From Paludibacter sp. (GTDB lineage Bacteria; Bacteroidota; Bacteroidia; Bacteroidales; Paludibacteraceae), in NCBI GenBank assembly GCA_024710005.1, contig JANJVQ010000030.1, positions 62,001 to 126,000 of the forward strand: a stretch of 64,000 nt of DNA. Direction: 5' to 3'. The notes beneath the pieces are model-generated. The model had not been told where the DNA came from. It did not search any database and saw nothing but the letters and a program-made list of their open reading frames with translations. Shown here in pieces: positions 36,796-45,158 of the stretch. The translations under genes and the position numbers were made by a program. The stretch's first letter is position 1. Every line of letters begins with the position of its first letter.

Positions 36796-38757
36796 TTAAA
36801 ATTTCGTTATCACCCTCGTCCCCAACTCCTTCGCAAGTTTCTGTTTTACCTCATCCAGCATTTTTAATTCCTGCATAATTTCATCTGCCAGGGTATAATT
36901 TTTTGTTTCTGACGCTTCTTTCAGCAAAAATAGTTTTTCTTTAATCATGTCGAGCACCAACCGGTTCTTAAACTCGTACATCACCCTGGGCACCAGCTCA
37001 TGCAGTTTATCGGCGTCTGTTTTGACTTCCTTGATTTTAGCGTGAATCTTACTCAGGGTGTACTTCTCGGTAATCAGGTCGGCCGTCAATTGGGCGATGG
37101 CCGGGTTCGGGTGGTACAGGAAATGTTTTTCCGCGTTGAAATCCGCTTCCTGATAATGCGCTTCATATTCTTTTAGTATTTGCTGATGTACCGGTGTACT
37201 AAAACTGATGCCGTCGCGGTTGATTTCTTCGTAAATAAAATCCGCTGTGATGATTGGCTCCGGTGCCTGCTTTTTCAAGTCGGGATGCTGCATATCCATC
37301 TTCCCGTACCGGATCAGGGTTTGCAGGATACTCCTTTCTTCCTGCACATAGATGCCGGTTTGTGGAGTCTGACTCAGAGGAGCCTGCGCTGCATTGTCAG
37401 GCTGTTCTGCCTGTGCCTGCGGTTGCGGTGTGTTTGTTTGTGCTTTACCCTGCTCAGCCTTTTTCAGCTTGTTGATTTCGTGGTACAGCATAGCCTCATC
37501 CACCTGCAGGAGCATGCTGCATTCCTTCACATATTCTGCCCGGATTACCTGGTTCGGAATGATGGCAATACTTTTCACGATGTCGATGATGAGTCCCGCC
37601 CGTTTCACCGGATCGTTGCCTGCATCTTCCAACAAAATGCCGGTTTTGAATCGGATGAAGTCTACCGAATTTTTCTCCACAAATGCAATGAAATCCGCAG
37701 AATTGTGTTTTTGCGCGAATGAATCCGGATCCTCTCCATCCGGCAATAGCAATACCTTAATATTAAGACCTTCTTCCAGCAATAAATCGATTCCCCGCAA
37801 CGAAGCCTTGATACCTGCCGCATCGCCGTCGTAAATCACCGTTACATTGTCGGTAAACCGGTGAATCATCCTGATTTGCCCGGGAGTAAGTGAAGTTCCC
37901 GAAGAAGCCACCACGTTTTCGATGCCGTTCTGGTGCATCGAAATCACATCGGTATACCCTTCGACCAAGAAACATCGGTCTTCCTTCACGATAGATTTTT
38001 TCGCGAAGAAGATGCCGTATAACTCATTGCTTTTGTGGTAGATTTCCGATTCGGGCGAGTTGACATACTTGGCCATCTTCTCGTCCTTGCGCAGGATACG
38101 ACCTCCGAAAGCTACGACTTTTCCCGACAGCGAATGAACAGGGAACATTACCCTGCCCCTGAAACGGTCCGAAATCTGTCCGTTGTCGTGTTCGAGCGTG
38201 AGGCCGGTTTTTATCAGGTAGGATTTATTGTAACCCTTGCTGATGGCCGATTGCGTGAAAGCATCGCGGTTATCCAGACTATACCCGAGCTGAAATTTCC
38301 GGATGATGTCCTCACGGAAACCCCTTTCCCTGAAATAAGCCATGGCGATGGATTTGCCGTCGATGTGATTGTGCAGGTTGTTTGAAAAGTATTGTTGCGC
38401 ATATTCATTCACTAAGAACATGCTTTCACGGTCGTTGCGGATTGCTTTTTCTTCATCCGACAATTCCCGTTCTTCAAATTCGATGTGATATTTTTTTGCT
38501 AAGAATTTGAGCGCTTCATAGTAGCTTATTTGCTCATGTTCCATGATGAAATGCACCGAATTTCCACCCTTTCCGCAGCCAAAGCATTTGAAAATACCTT
38601 TGGCGGGAGAAACACTGAAAGAAGGCGTTTTTTCGTTGTGGAAAGGACACAAACCAATCAGGTTAGCCCCGCGTTTGCGCAGGGTCACATAATCCGACAC
38701 TACATCCTGAATCAGTGCGGCATCGTTGATTTTGTCGATCGTCGTTTGGTCAAGCAT
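36796..38757 (-). CDS. dnaG: DNA primase
   Basis: The 653-aa primase has the CHC2 zinc-binding domain (CPFHNEKTPSFSVSP ... FKCFGCGKGGN, residues 38-67), the TOPRIM domain with FLVEGYTDVISMHQ and VTVIYDGDAAG, then a Gln/Pro-rich linker (residues about 428-475) and a C-terminal helicase-interacting domain. It makes RNA primers for replication. The obgE stop is 4 bases upstream and the radical SAM start 1 base downstream. Confidence 0.96.
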   Translation of the reverse strand: MLDQTTIDKINDAALIQDVVSDYVTLRKRGANLIGLCPFHNEKTPSFSVSPAKGIFKCFGCGKGGNSVHFIMEHEQISYYEALKFLAKKYHIEFEERELSDEEKAIRNDRESMFLVNEYAQQYFSNNLHNHIDGKSIAMAYFRERGFREDIIRKFQLGYSLDNRDAFTQSAISKGYNKSYLIKTGLTLEHDNGQISDRFRGRVMFPVHSLSGKVVAFGGRILRKDEKMAKYVNSPESEIYHKSNELYGIFFAKKSIVKEDRCFLVEGYTDVISMHQNGIENVVASSGTSLTPGQIRMIHRFTDNVTVIYDGDAAGIKASLRGIDLLLEEGLNIKVLLLPDGEDPDSFAQKHNSADFIAFVEKNSVDFIRFKTGILLEDAGNDPVKRAGLIIDIVKSIAIIPNQVIRAEYVKECSMLLQVDEAMLYHEINKLKKAEQGKAQTNTPQPQAQAEQPDNAAQAPLSQTPQTGIYVQEERSILQTLIRYGKMDMQHPDLKKQAPEPIITADFIYEEINRDGISFSTPVHQQILKEYEAHYQEADFNAEKHFLYHPNPAIAQLTADLITEKYTLSKIHAKIKEVKTDADKLHELVPRVMYEFKNRLVLDMIKEKLFLLKEASETKNYTLADEIMQELKMLDEVKQKLAKELGTRVITKF

Positions 38758-38761
38758 GTTT

Positions 38762-39922
38762 TTACAGGTCGTCCCACCCTATGCCTTTGTATTTGCTGAT
38801 GTCGTCGTCCTCTTCATCCTCATCAAAGAAATCATCAAAATCATCTTCCTCCTCCTCTTCGTTATCCTCTCCACCTACAGGTGGTTCGATAATCATCGGA
38901 CGATGCACGAATTCAACAATTTTATTGGATTCTTTGTTTATTTCTTCCCAAATCAGGTCTTTTAACTCCATGATGCCCAGTCCGCTTACCGACGAGATAA
39001 ACACGGTGCGAATCCCTTCAGGCAATTCGGCTTTCATCTGTTCCATCAACTCCTCATCGAGCATATCACATTTGGTAATAGCGAGGATGCGTTGCTTGGT
39101 CGAAAGTTCCGGGTTGTATGTTTTCAGTTCATTGAGCAATACCTGATATTCTTTTCTGATGTCTTCACTATCCGCCGGGATCATAAACAGCAGGATAGAG
39201 TTTCGCTCGATGTGCCGCAGGAATCGTAGTCCAAGGCCCTTCCCTTCCGATGCTCCTTCGATGATGCCCGGGATGTCGGCCATCACGAACGACTGGTTGT
39301 CGCGGTACGAAACGATACCCAGATTAGGTACCAGGGTCGTAAAAGGATAATCGGCAATTTCAGGTTTGGCAGCCGATACCACAGAAAGCAAGGTTGATTT
39401 GCCGGCATTCGGGAATCCAACCAAACCCACATCAGCTAACACTTTCAGCTGAAGAATCACCGCTTTCTCGATGCGGGGCTCTCCCGGTTGCGCGAAGCGC
39501 GGTGTTTGATTGGTCGCGGTGCGGAAATGCCAGTTGCCCAGTCCGCCGCGGCCGCCTTTCAGCAGGATAAGTTCCTGACCGTCGTCGGTAATGTCACACA
39601 TAAATTCGCCGGTTTCGGCATCGTACACAACTGTTCCACAAGGCACATCAATAATCCGGTCTTCACCATCTTTTCCGAAACTGCGGCTACCGCTTCCCTG
39701 TTCCCCGTCGCCGGCATACACGTGGCGGGCGTATTTCAGGTGAATCAGTGTCCAGTAATTTTTGTTGCCACGCAGGATGATGTGACCACCCCGACCGCCA
39801 TCTCCGCCATCGGGTCCGCCTTTGGCAATAAACTTTTCGCGGTGGAAATGCATCGATCCCGCACCCCCTTTGCCCGAGCGACAGTATATTTTTACGTAAT
39901 CAACAAAATTGGAAGAAGCCAT
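38762..39922 (-). CDS. obgE: Obg/CgtA GTPase
   Basis: A 386-aa ribosome-assembly GTPase. It has the Gly-rich Obg fold ([14 protein letters not shown]), G1 [12 protein letters not shown]3 [14 protein letters not shown], and G4 in ITKCDM. The C-terminus is strongly acidic ([19 protein letters not shown], residues about 356-375), as in other Bacteroidota Obg proteins. First of obgE-dnaG-radical SAM, with a -7 promoter element at 39944-39951. Confidence 0.97.
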   Translation of the reverse strand: MASSNFVDYVKIYCRSGKGGAGSMHFHREKFIAKGGPDGGDGGRGGHIILRGNKNYWTLIHLKYARHVYAGDGEQGSGSRSFGKDGEDRIIDVPCGTVVYDAETGEFMCDITDDGQELILLKGGRGGLGNWHFRTATNQTPRFAQPGEPRIEKAVILQLKVLADVGLVGFPNAGKSTLLSVVSAAKPEIADYPFTTLVPNLGIVSYRDNQSFVMADIPGIIEGASEGKGLGLRFLRHIERNSILLFMIPADSEDIRKEYQVLLNELKTYNPELSTKQRILAITKCDMLDEELMEQMKAELPEGIRTVFISSVSGLGIMELKDLIWEEINKESNKIVEFVHRPMIIEPPVGGEDNEEEEEDDFDDFFDEDEEDDDISKYKGIGWDDL

Positions 39923-39943
39923 AGCGTACTTTTATGTGTTGTG

Positions 39944-39951
39944 CAAAGGTA
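39944..39951 (-). promoter_or_regulatory. -7 element for obgE (TACCTTTG on minus strand)
   Basis: CAAAGGTA on the plus strand, 22 bases upstream of the obgE start. Confidence 0.5.
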
Positions 39952-40069
39952 GTTTTTTTAGCGGAAAACTAAAAACGGAAATCGTAAAACTAAAACCCAT
40001 AAACAGACTATCATCACGATGAGGTGAAGGTGACGGATCAACCCATTTATAATCATGTGCTTGGCTGTT

Positions 40070-40106
40070 TACTTTCCGCTTTCCGTTTTCAGTTTTCCGC
40101 TATTCG
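40070..40106. repeat. 7-bp-period tract at the adk 3' end
   Basis: CTTTCCG, CTTTCCG, TTTTCAG, TTTTCCG, CTATTCG in phase. The tract overlaps the adk stop region at 40089. Confidence 0.8.
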
Positions 40107-40661
40107 TTGAACGATTCTCCCAAACACCTCCTCCACCGTTCCCACACCATTGATGGCGGCGTACTTGTTGAGGGATTGGTAAAATTCGTTTACGGGTGTG
40201 GTTTTGGTGGCGTATACGTCTAATCTTTTTTTGATGGTTTCGAGGTTGTCATCGCTGCGACCGGAAGTCTTGCCCCGCATGAGCAGGCGGTTGATGAGTT
40301 CCCGGTTTGGTACCTGAAGGTCAATCAGCACGGTGGTCGGTTTGCCCAGACCATCCATCAGCTTTTCTAATTCCTCTGCTTGTTTTACGGTGCGGGGAAA
40401 GCCATCGAAAATGATTCCCTTGCAAGCTGTTTCCAGATTTTGAATGGCATTGGTAATTACATCAATAATCATTTCGTCGGGTAACAGGTTTCCCTTCGAT
40501 ATGTACTTGTCGGCCTCAATACCCAAGGCTGTTTTAGCCTCGATCTCTTTTCTCAATAATTCACCCGTTGAAAAGTGCTTCAGTCCGAACTTTTCAATAA
40601 TCAACGCGCTCTGGGTACCTTTTCCACAGCCGGGCGCTCCAAAAATGATTACGTTTAACAT
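40089..40661 (-). CDS. adk: Adenylate kinase
   Basis: A 190-aa enzyme catalysing ATP + AMP to 2 ADP. It has the P-loop FGAPGCGKGTQSALI, the AMP-binding region FSTGELLRKEIE and GFPRTVKQAEEL, and a short LID (MRGKTSGRSDDN) without zinc cysteines. Length equals that of other Bacteroidales Adk. The order hpt-adk-obgE is conserved in the phylum, though large repeat-filled gaps separate the genes here. Confidence 0.97.
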   Translation of the reverse strand: MLNVIIFGAPGCGKGTQSALIIEKFGLKHFSTGELLRKEIEAKTALGIEADKYISKGNLLPDEMIIDVITNAIQNLETACKGIIFDGFPRTVKQAEELEKLMDGLGKPTTVLIDLQVPNRELINRLLMRGKTSGRSDDNLETIKKRLDVYATKTTPVNEFYQSLNKYAAINGVGTVEEVFGRIVQRIAEN

Positions 40662-40689
40662 CTTTCTTTTTTTAATGTCGCTTCGCTCC

Positions 40690-40790
40690 GACTCCAGTCG
40701 CCGGACTCCAGACTCCAGACTCCAGACTCCAGACTCCGGACTCCAGACTCCAGACTCCAGACTCCAGACTCCGGTCGCCAGTCGCCAGAC
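40690..40790. repeat. Most regular 7-bp repeat tract (GACTCCA)
   Basis: About 14 units, mostly exact GACTCCA, with GACTCCG and GTCGCCA variants at the ends. It lies between adk and hpt. Read in frame it gives a heptapeptide repeat (PDSRLQT), because 21 bp are 7 codons. Confidence 0.95.
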
Positions 40791-40899
40791 ATAAATTTAT
40801 TATAAACCTTTTAAAAAACTAATTATTATTTACTATCAACAATTCGCTTTGCGTTCTCAATCGACCGACGTCCGGCGACTGGAATCGAAGCGATCATAT

Positions 40900-41433
40900 T
40901 TACACCACCGTATAAATTTCCTTCAAATTCCTCCCGTACCCATCATAATCCAATCCATAACCAACGATGAACTGGTTGGGTATTTTCATAGCTACATAAT
41001 CCACTTTGATGTCGCGTTGCAGGGCTTCGGGTTTTTGCAGGAAAGTGGCCACCCGGATACTTTTGGCTCCTTTGGCGTTGAGTGATGCGATAATTTTTTC
41101 CATCGTGATGCCGGTATCTACAATGTCTTCCACCACCACTACATTTCTGCCTACAACACTTTCATTCAGTCCGATCACCTCTTTGACATTTCCTGTAGTA
41201 TAAATTCCTTCATAAGAAGAAAGTTTCACAAAGGTAATCTCACACGGGAAATTCACGACCTTCATCAAATCACCGGCAAACATGAAAGCGCCATTCAGTA
41301 CGCATATAAATAATGGATTTGTATCAGCCAAATCCCGGTTGATGGCTTCTCCCACACGACGTACTGCCGCCTGAATTTCCTCCTCTGTGATGGAGAGACT
41401 GAACTTTTTGTCGTGTATCTGAATGGTTTGCAT
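40900..41433 (-). CDS. hpt: Hypoxanthine phosphoribosyltransferase
   Basis: A 177-aa purine-salvage enzyme making IMP or GMP from base and PRPP. The PRPP-binding motif is VVVVEDIVDTGITM, the substrate loop has FVKLSSYEG, and the C-terminal VGYGLDYDGYGRN is characteristic. A -7 element is at 41488-41495. It is upstream of adk on the same strand. Confidence 0.96.
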   Translation of the reverse strand: MQTIQIHDKKFSLSITEEEIQAAVRRVGEAINRDLADTNPLFICVLNGAFMFAGDLMKVVNFPCEITFVKLSSYEGIYTTGNVKEVIGLNESVVGRNVVVVEDIVDTGITMEKIIASLNAKGAKSIRVATFLQKPEALQRDIKVDYVAMKIPNQFIVGYGLDYDGYGRNLKEIYTVV

Positions 41434-41487
41434 GATGATGGGTTTTAAAATTTAAAAATATTACGGCAAAATCGTAAAAAATTGCGA

Positions 41488-41495
41488 CAAAAGTA
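41488..41495 (-). promoter_or_regulatory. -7 element for hpt (TACTTTTG on minus strand)
   Basis: CAAAAGTA on the plus strand, 55 bases upstream of the hpt start. Confidence 0.45.
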
Positions 41496-41509
41496 AGAAA
41501 AATTGTTGA

Positions 41510-41563
41510 AAGTCTAAAGTCTAATGTCAAAAGTCTAAAGTCAAAAGTTAGCGGAGAACGGAA
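41510..41563. repeat. 7-bp-period tract (AAGTCTA)
   Basis: AAGTCTA, AAGTCTA, ATGTCAA, AAGTCTA, AAGTCAA in phase, upstream of hpt. Confidence 0.85.
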
Positions 41564-41568
41564 AGTGA

Positions 41569-41608
41569 ACTCGAGGGGATTGCTTCGTTGCGCTTGCAAT
41601 GACCGGGT
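41569..41608. repeat. REP-family copy
   Basis: A divergent copy, GAGGGGATTGCTTCG ... TTGCAATGACCGGG, between hpt and the AbiE pair. Confidence 0.8.
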
Positions 41609-41629
41609 GCTATATCTTGGTTGTTGTTA

Positions 41630-41670
41630 TTTGCATAGTAACTCGAGAAATATTCGATTAACTATGCAAA
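41630..41670. promoter_or_regulatory. Candidate AbiEi operator (inverted repeat)
   Basis: TTTGCATAGT (41630-41639) and its exact complement ACTATGCAAA (41661-41670) flank a 21-base centre and end 7 bases before the -7 element of the abiE promoter. AbiEi antitoxins studied elsewhere bind inverted repeats at their promoter and repress it. I infer that role here. Confidence 0.6.
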
Positions 41671-41677
41671 AAAACAC

Positions 41678-41685
41678 TATCTTTG
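41678..41685 (+). promoter_or_regulatory. -7 element for abiEi-abiEii (TATCTTTG)
   Basis: Exact TAnnTTTG match, 20 bases upstream of the ATG at 41706. Confidence 0.6.
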
Positions 41686-41705
41686 CATTTTAAAAACAGG
41701 ATACA

Positions 41706-42326
41706 ATGAATTCACTACTCAAATTTGGAATCATCCCAATTGATTACGCGTCACTCGAAAGTGCTTTCCCGGCGTTAAGATCGCTCCATGATAAGGTTTC
41801 TGATTTGGAACGTCAGGAGATTATTATCCGGCTAAAAAGAGGATTATATGTTGTCTCACCTACTATTTCAAAAAAAGAAATATCGATGGAGCTAATCGCG
41901 AATCATTTATACGGACCTTCTTATGTGTCGATGGAAACTGCTCTGCGATATTACGGATTAATACCAGAAAGAGTGTATCATACTACTTCCATCACATTTA
42001 AGAGAGCTCGTGTGTTTGAAAACAAATTTGGAAGATTCAATTATATATCTTGTCAAAAACCGTATTTTTCTTTAGGTATCAATCAAATTGTTCATGCTGA
42101 ATATGCTTTCCTGATAGCTACACCTGAGAAGGCGTTATGTGATCAGATTATTTTTACTCCTAAATTGCAATTGCGTTCGGTCAGGGCACTCCAGCTATAT
42201 TTAGAAGAGGATTTGCGTTTTGATATGGACGAGTTTTACAAGATGGATATCGCTGTTTTTCAGGAATGTGCAGCGTTTAGTAAGAAAAGAACGGAAATAA
42301 ATAATATCATTAAATTATTAAGGTAA
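41706..42326 (+). CDS. abiEi: AbiEi-family antitoxin
   Basis: A 206-aa protein with the AbiEi/COG5340 architecture. The N-terminal winged-helix region (residues 1-75) includes IIIRLKRGLYVVSP. A C-terminal domain follows with SYVSMETALRYYGLIPE and the late block IATPEKALCDQI. In type IV toxin-antitoxin systems the N domain binds promoter DNA and the C domain gives antitoxicity. It overlaps abiEii by one base (TAATG). An inverted repeat sits at its promoter. Confidence 0.85.
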   Translation: MNSLLKFGIIPIDYASLESAFPALRSLHDKVSDLERQEIIIRLKRGLYVVSPTISKKEISMELIANHLYGPSYVSMETALRYYGLIPERVYHTTSITFKRARVFENKFGRFNYISCQKPYFSLGINQIVHAEYAFLIATPEKALCDQIIFTPKLQLRSVRALQLYLEEDLRFDMDEFYKMDIAVFQECAAFSKKRTEINNIIKLLR

Positions 42327-43138
42327 TGAATGTATTTGATCAAATGCTGGCCCGTTATGATGGAAGCGATATTAACAAGCTAAATGCCACCCATGAAGTG
42401 ATGCAGGAAATTGTGTTGGCCGGACTCTACAGAGGTGGTTTTTTCAATAAAGCAGCTTTTTATGGTGATACCTGTTTGCGAATTTTTCATGGAATGAACC
42501 GTTTTTCAGAAGATTTGGATTTCTCGCTTCTGGAGCCTGACCGGCAATTTAATCTGGCAGATTATTTTCCTTCCATAGTGAATGAGTTTAATGCGGTAGG
42601 GCTGGATGTGACTATTACGAAAAAAAACAAGCAGTCCTTTGGACGTGTAGAGTCAGCTTTTTTAAAAGAAAATACAGCAGTTTATGATTTGAAACTTAAA
42701 ACCGGTAAATCAATCAAAATTAAAATAGAAGTTGATGTTGATCCGCCTTTGGATTTTAATACGGAACAAAAGTTATTGCTGTTACCGTTCTCCTTTATGA
42801 CGCGTTGTTTTGTGTTATCCGATTTATTTGCAGGAAAAATGCATGCCATTGTGTTTCGAAACTGGCAGCATAGGGTAAAAGGAAGGGATTGGTATGATTT
42901 TGAGTGGTACGTCAGAAACGGAGTCAAACTCAATTTCAATCATTTGCAGTCCAGAATAAAGCAGTTTGAAGGAGTCGAAATGACACAGGATCAGTTTAAG
43001 GAAAAGTTAAAAGGTCGATTGGCGGGGACTAATATTGATTTAGTGAAAAGAGATGTAATCCCATTTATTAAAAATCTGCAGGAACTCGAAATCTGGTCGA
43101 ACGACTATTTTTTGCAGTTAGCTGATATGATACTTTAA
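42326..43138 (+). CDS. abiEii: AbiEii-family nucleotidyltransferase toxin
   Basis: A 270-aa DNA polymerase beta-like nucleotidyltransferase. Motif I is YGDTCLRIFHGMNRFSEDLDF (Gly-Asp/Thr and the DxD at residues 63-65), motif III is KIEVDVDPP, and motif IV lies in DLFAGKMHAIVFR with GRDWYDFEWY. AbiEii toxins block growth, and the pair confers abortive phage infection in some hosts. All motifs look intact. It ends 4 bases inside the convergent ferredoxin-type gene. Confidence 0.87.
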   Translation: MNVFDQMLARYDGSDINKLNATHEVMQEIVLAGLYRGGFFNKAAFYGDTCLRIFHGMNRFSEDLDFSLLEPDRQFNLADYFPSIVNEFNAVGLDVTITKKNKQSFGRVESAFLKENTAVYDLKLKTGKSIKIKIEVDVDPPLDFNTEQKLLLLPFSFMTRCFVLSDLFAGKMHAIVFRNWQHRVKGRDWYDFEWYVRNGVKLNFNHLQSRIKQFEGVEMTQDQFKEKLKGRLAGTNIDLVKRDVIPFIKNLQELEIWSNDYFLQLADMIL

Positions 43139-44790
43139 AATCCAAACCCCTCCACTTCCACTTCTTCTACCTCATCATGCGTAAGTTCAATGGTTTTATG
43201 GGTTGTAATGCCTTCCACGAAGATGGCTTTCCAGGGTTGGGACGGACAAATAAACTCGCAGCCACCACAGCCGACACAGATTTCGGGATTGATTTCAGGG
43301 ATGGTGAGGTGTCCTTTGTAGGGCACCATGTGTACTGCCTGGGTGGGACAATGCTCGGAACAGGCGCCGCAACTGGTCTCGTCGGTGTACACGATGCAGT
43401 TTTCGAGGTATAGTTGTACCCGCCCGATTTGGGTGTGGTGCTTGGTTTCCTGATCGAGGTGGGCCAGGGCGCCGGTCGGACAAACATCGGCACAAATGGT
43501 GCAGTCGTAGTTACAAAACTGATGTTTGAAATCCAACATCGGTTGCATCATGCCTCCGATACCGTATTCGAGGAAAGCGGGTTTAATGATCTGCGCCGGA
43601 CATTTGCTTACACACAGGTGACAGGAGGTACATTGCCTTGAAAATTTCTCAATGCTAAATGCTCCGGGAGGCATTATCGGCTGTGTACGTGCCACCTTTT
43701 TCTTTGGTCCTAAACGCAGGGTTTTATCGGCCAGCAGTTTGCCGGCAGCGAGTGCGGTGAGGGTGAGAGAGGCGAGGAAGCGGCGGCGGGAAGAATAACC
43801 AAGTGCGGACTTTGAAGGGGTTGCTTCGTCGTGCTGCGCACTTCTCGCAATGACGGGGCGTTTAATAGCCGAGTGCGTGTTCAAGGGGGGTGCTTCGTCG
43901 TTCACTTTGTGAACTCCTCGCAATGACGGTGCGTTGTTCTCGGCTTTCCGTTTTCCGTTTTCCGCTTTCCGCTTGTATTTAAGTCCGCTTTCTTTGCACT
44001 CTTCTATGCAATTAAAACAATTGATGCATCTTGACGCATCTACGGTCATGTTTTTGAAGTCGATGCAGGATGCCTTGCAGGAACGGGCGCACCTGCCGCA
44101 GAGGGTACAGTTTTCTGAGTCGAACCGGATTTGGTAAAGGGCATGTTTGCTGATGAAACCCAGCAGGGTGCCTACCGGACAAACCGTATTGCAGTAAATC
44201 CGGCCGTTTCGCCAGGCCATGATGCTGATGATGACGAGGGTGACCAGCGCGATGAGGGTAGAACTCAGGCTGAGCAGGTAAACTCCTACTTTGTAGAAGG
44301 TAAAGTTGCCGGCTGGAATCAGGAGGGATGCCAGTAGATTATTCCCGGCCAAATAGGCTGGTTTAAAAACATGAACCAGTATGCGACCAAAAGCGCTGTA
44401 AGGATCGACTAAGCCGACTAAAAATGAAAACCCGAACAAAAAAGCAATGATAGTAGCCCCCAGGAAAGACCAGCGCAGGATATTCAGGGCCTGCAGGTAT
44501 TTATATCTTTTTCTGTGCTTCTTGTTTGTTAGTCTTTTCCGAAACCAGCTCACGATGTCCTGATAAATGCCCAGCGGACAAATAGAGGAGCAGTATACCC
44601 GCCCGAACAGGGCTGTTAGCACCAGCAGGACTAATATTATAATCCAGTTCATCGCCAGCAGCGCCGGAACAAGCTGTATCATCTCCATCGCATGAAATTC
44701 ATGCGGTAACTTCCCCGTGAAATCTAAAAAGAAGATTGTGATGAGGGAGAAGAAGAGGAGGGAGAGGGTTATTCGGGTTGTTTTTAGCAT
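43135..44790 (-). CDS. NapH/NosR-like ferredoxin-type membrane protein with repeat-derived linker
   Basis: A 551-aa protein. Residues 1-215 contain five or so transmembrane helices with two CxxxCP motifs (VYCSSICPLG, IYCNTVCPVG). A two-cluster ferredoxin (CTLCGRCARSC, CINCFNCIEEC) follows. Residues about 273-331 are translated heptamer repeat plus two REPs, with no homology expected. The rest (from SSRRRFLAS) holds further 4Fe-4S motifs (CTSCHLCVSKC, CTICADVCP, CGACSEHCP, CVGCGGCEFICP). It is probably an electron-transfer protein; the partner is unknown. The DUF362 gene upstream is its usual neighbour. Confidence 0.85.
   Translation of the reverse strand: MLKTTRITLSLLFFSLITIFFLDFTGKLPHEFHAMEMIQLVPALLAMNWIIILVLLVLTALFGRVYCSSICPLGIYQDIVSWFRKRLTNKKHRKRYKYLQALNILRWSFLGATIIAFLFGFSFLVGLVDPYSAFGRILVHVFKPAYLAGNNLLASLLIPAGNFTFYKVGVYLLSLSSTLIALVTLVIISIMAWRNGRIYCNTVCPVGTLLGFISKHALYQIRFDSENCTLCGRCARSCKASCIDFKNMTVDASRCINCFNCIEECKESGLKYKRKAENGKRKAENNAPSLRGVHKVNDEAPPLNTHSAIKRPVIARSAQHDEATPSKSALGYSSRRRFLASLTLTALAAGKLLADKTLRLGPKKKVARTQPIMPPGAFSIEKFSRQCTSCHLCVSKCPAQIIKPAFLEYGIGGMMQPMLDFKHQFCNYDCTICADVCPTGALAHLDQETKHHTQIGRVQLYLENCIVYTDETSCGACSEHCPTQAVHMVPYKGHLTIPEINPEICVGCGGCEFICPSQPWKAIFVEGITTHKTIELTHDEVEEVEVEGFGF
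43798..43930. repeat. Two REP copies inside the ferredoxin-type gene
   Basis: REPs at about 43798-43858 and 43868-43930, same orientation, each with the CCGAGTGC/CCAAGTGC flank. Read on the minus strand they encode the linker peptides VIARSAQHDEATPSK and SLRGVHKVNDEAP. The frame stays open through both. Confidence 0.9.
43941..43975. repeat. 7-bp tract inside the ferredoxin-type gene
   Basis: CTTTCCG, TTTTCCG, TTTTCCG, CTTTCCG; translated on the minus strand as the heptapeptide repeat KRKAENG-KRKAENN. Confidence 0.9.
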
Positions 44791-44814
44791 GGTGTTAATT
44801 TTTTAAATTAAAAA

Positions 44815-45135
44815 ACCGATTGCGATTTATCAGGGGGTTGCTTCGTCGTGCTGCGCACTCCTCGCAATGACGGGGCCATCGCATTATAATAAATACCCGT
44901 CGACCAAATTTGCATAAACCATCATCTTATTTGCACGACGGGCGCTATTGTCCGTCGAAACCGTCGCTGCAAATCACCCGATAAGTTCGCAATAACTCGC
45001 GCGACGAAATATTATCGCTAATCAACGCCCCGTCATTGCGAGTCGCGAAGCGGCGAAGCAAACTCCTCAAAGTCTGCACTCCGTTGTTCAGCCCCGTCAT
45101 TGCGAGTCGCGAAGCGGCGAAGCAACCCCTTGAAA
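44815..45135. mobile_element. Composite REP element, copy B
   Basis: Accounts for the gap between the DUF362 and ferredoxin-type genes. One REP (44831-44875), a core of about 150 bp (from AATACCCGTCG near 44889), then two REPs in the opposite orientation (45027-45068, 45091-45132). Core sequence is nearly identical to copy C over its first 85 bases. Confidence 0.8.
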
Positions 45136-45158
45136 GTCTGCACTGGCTCGATTATATC

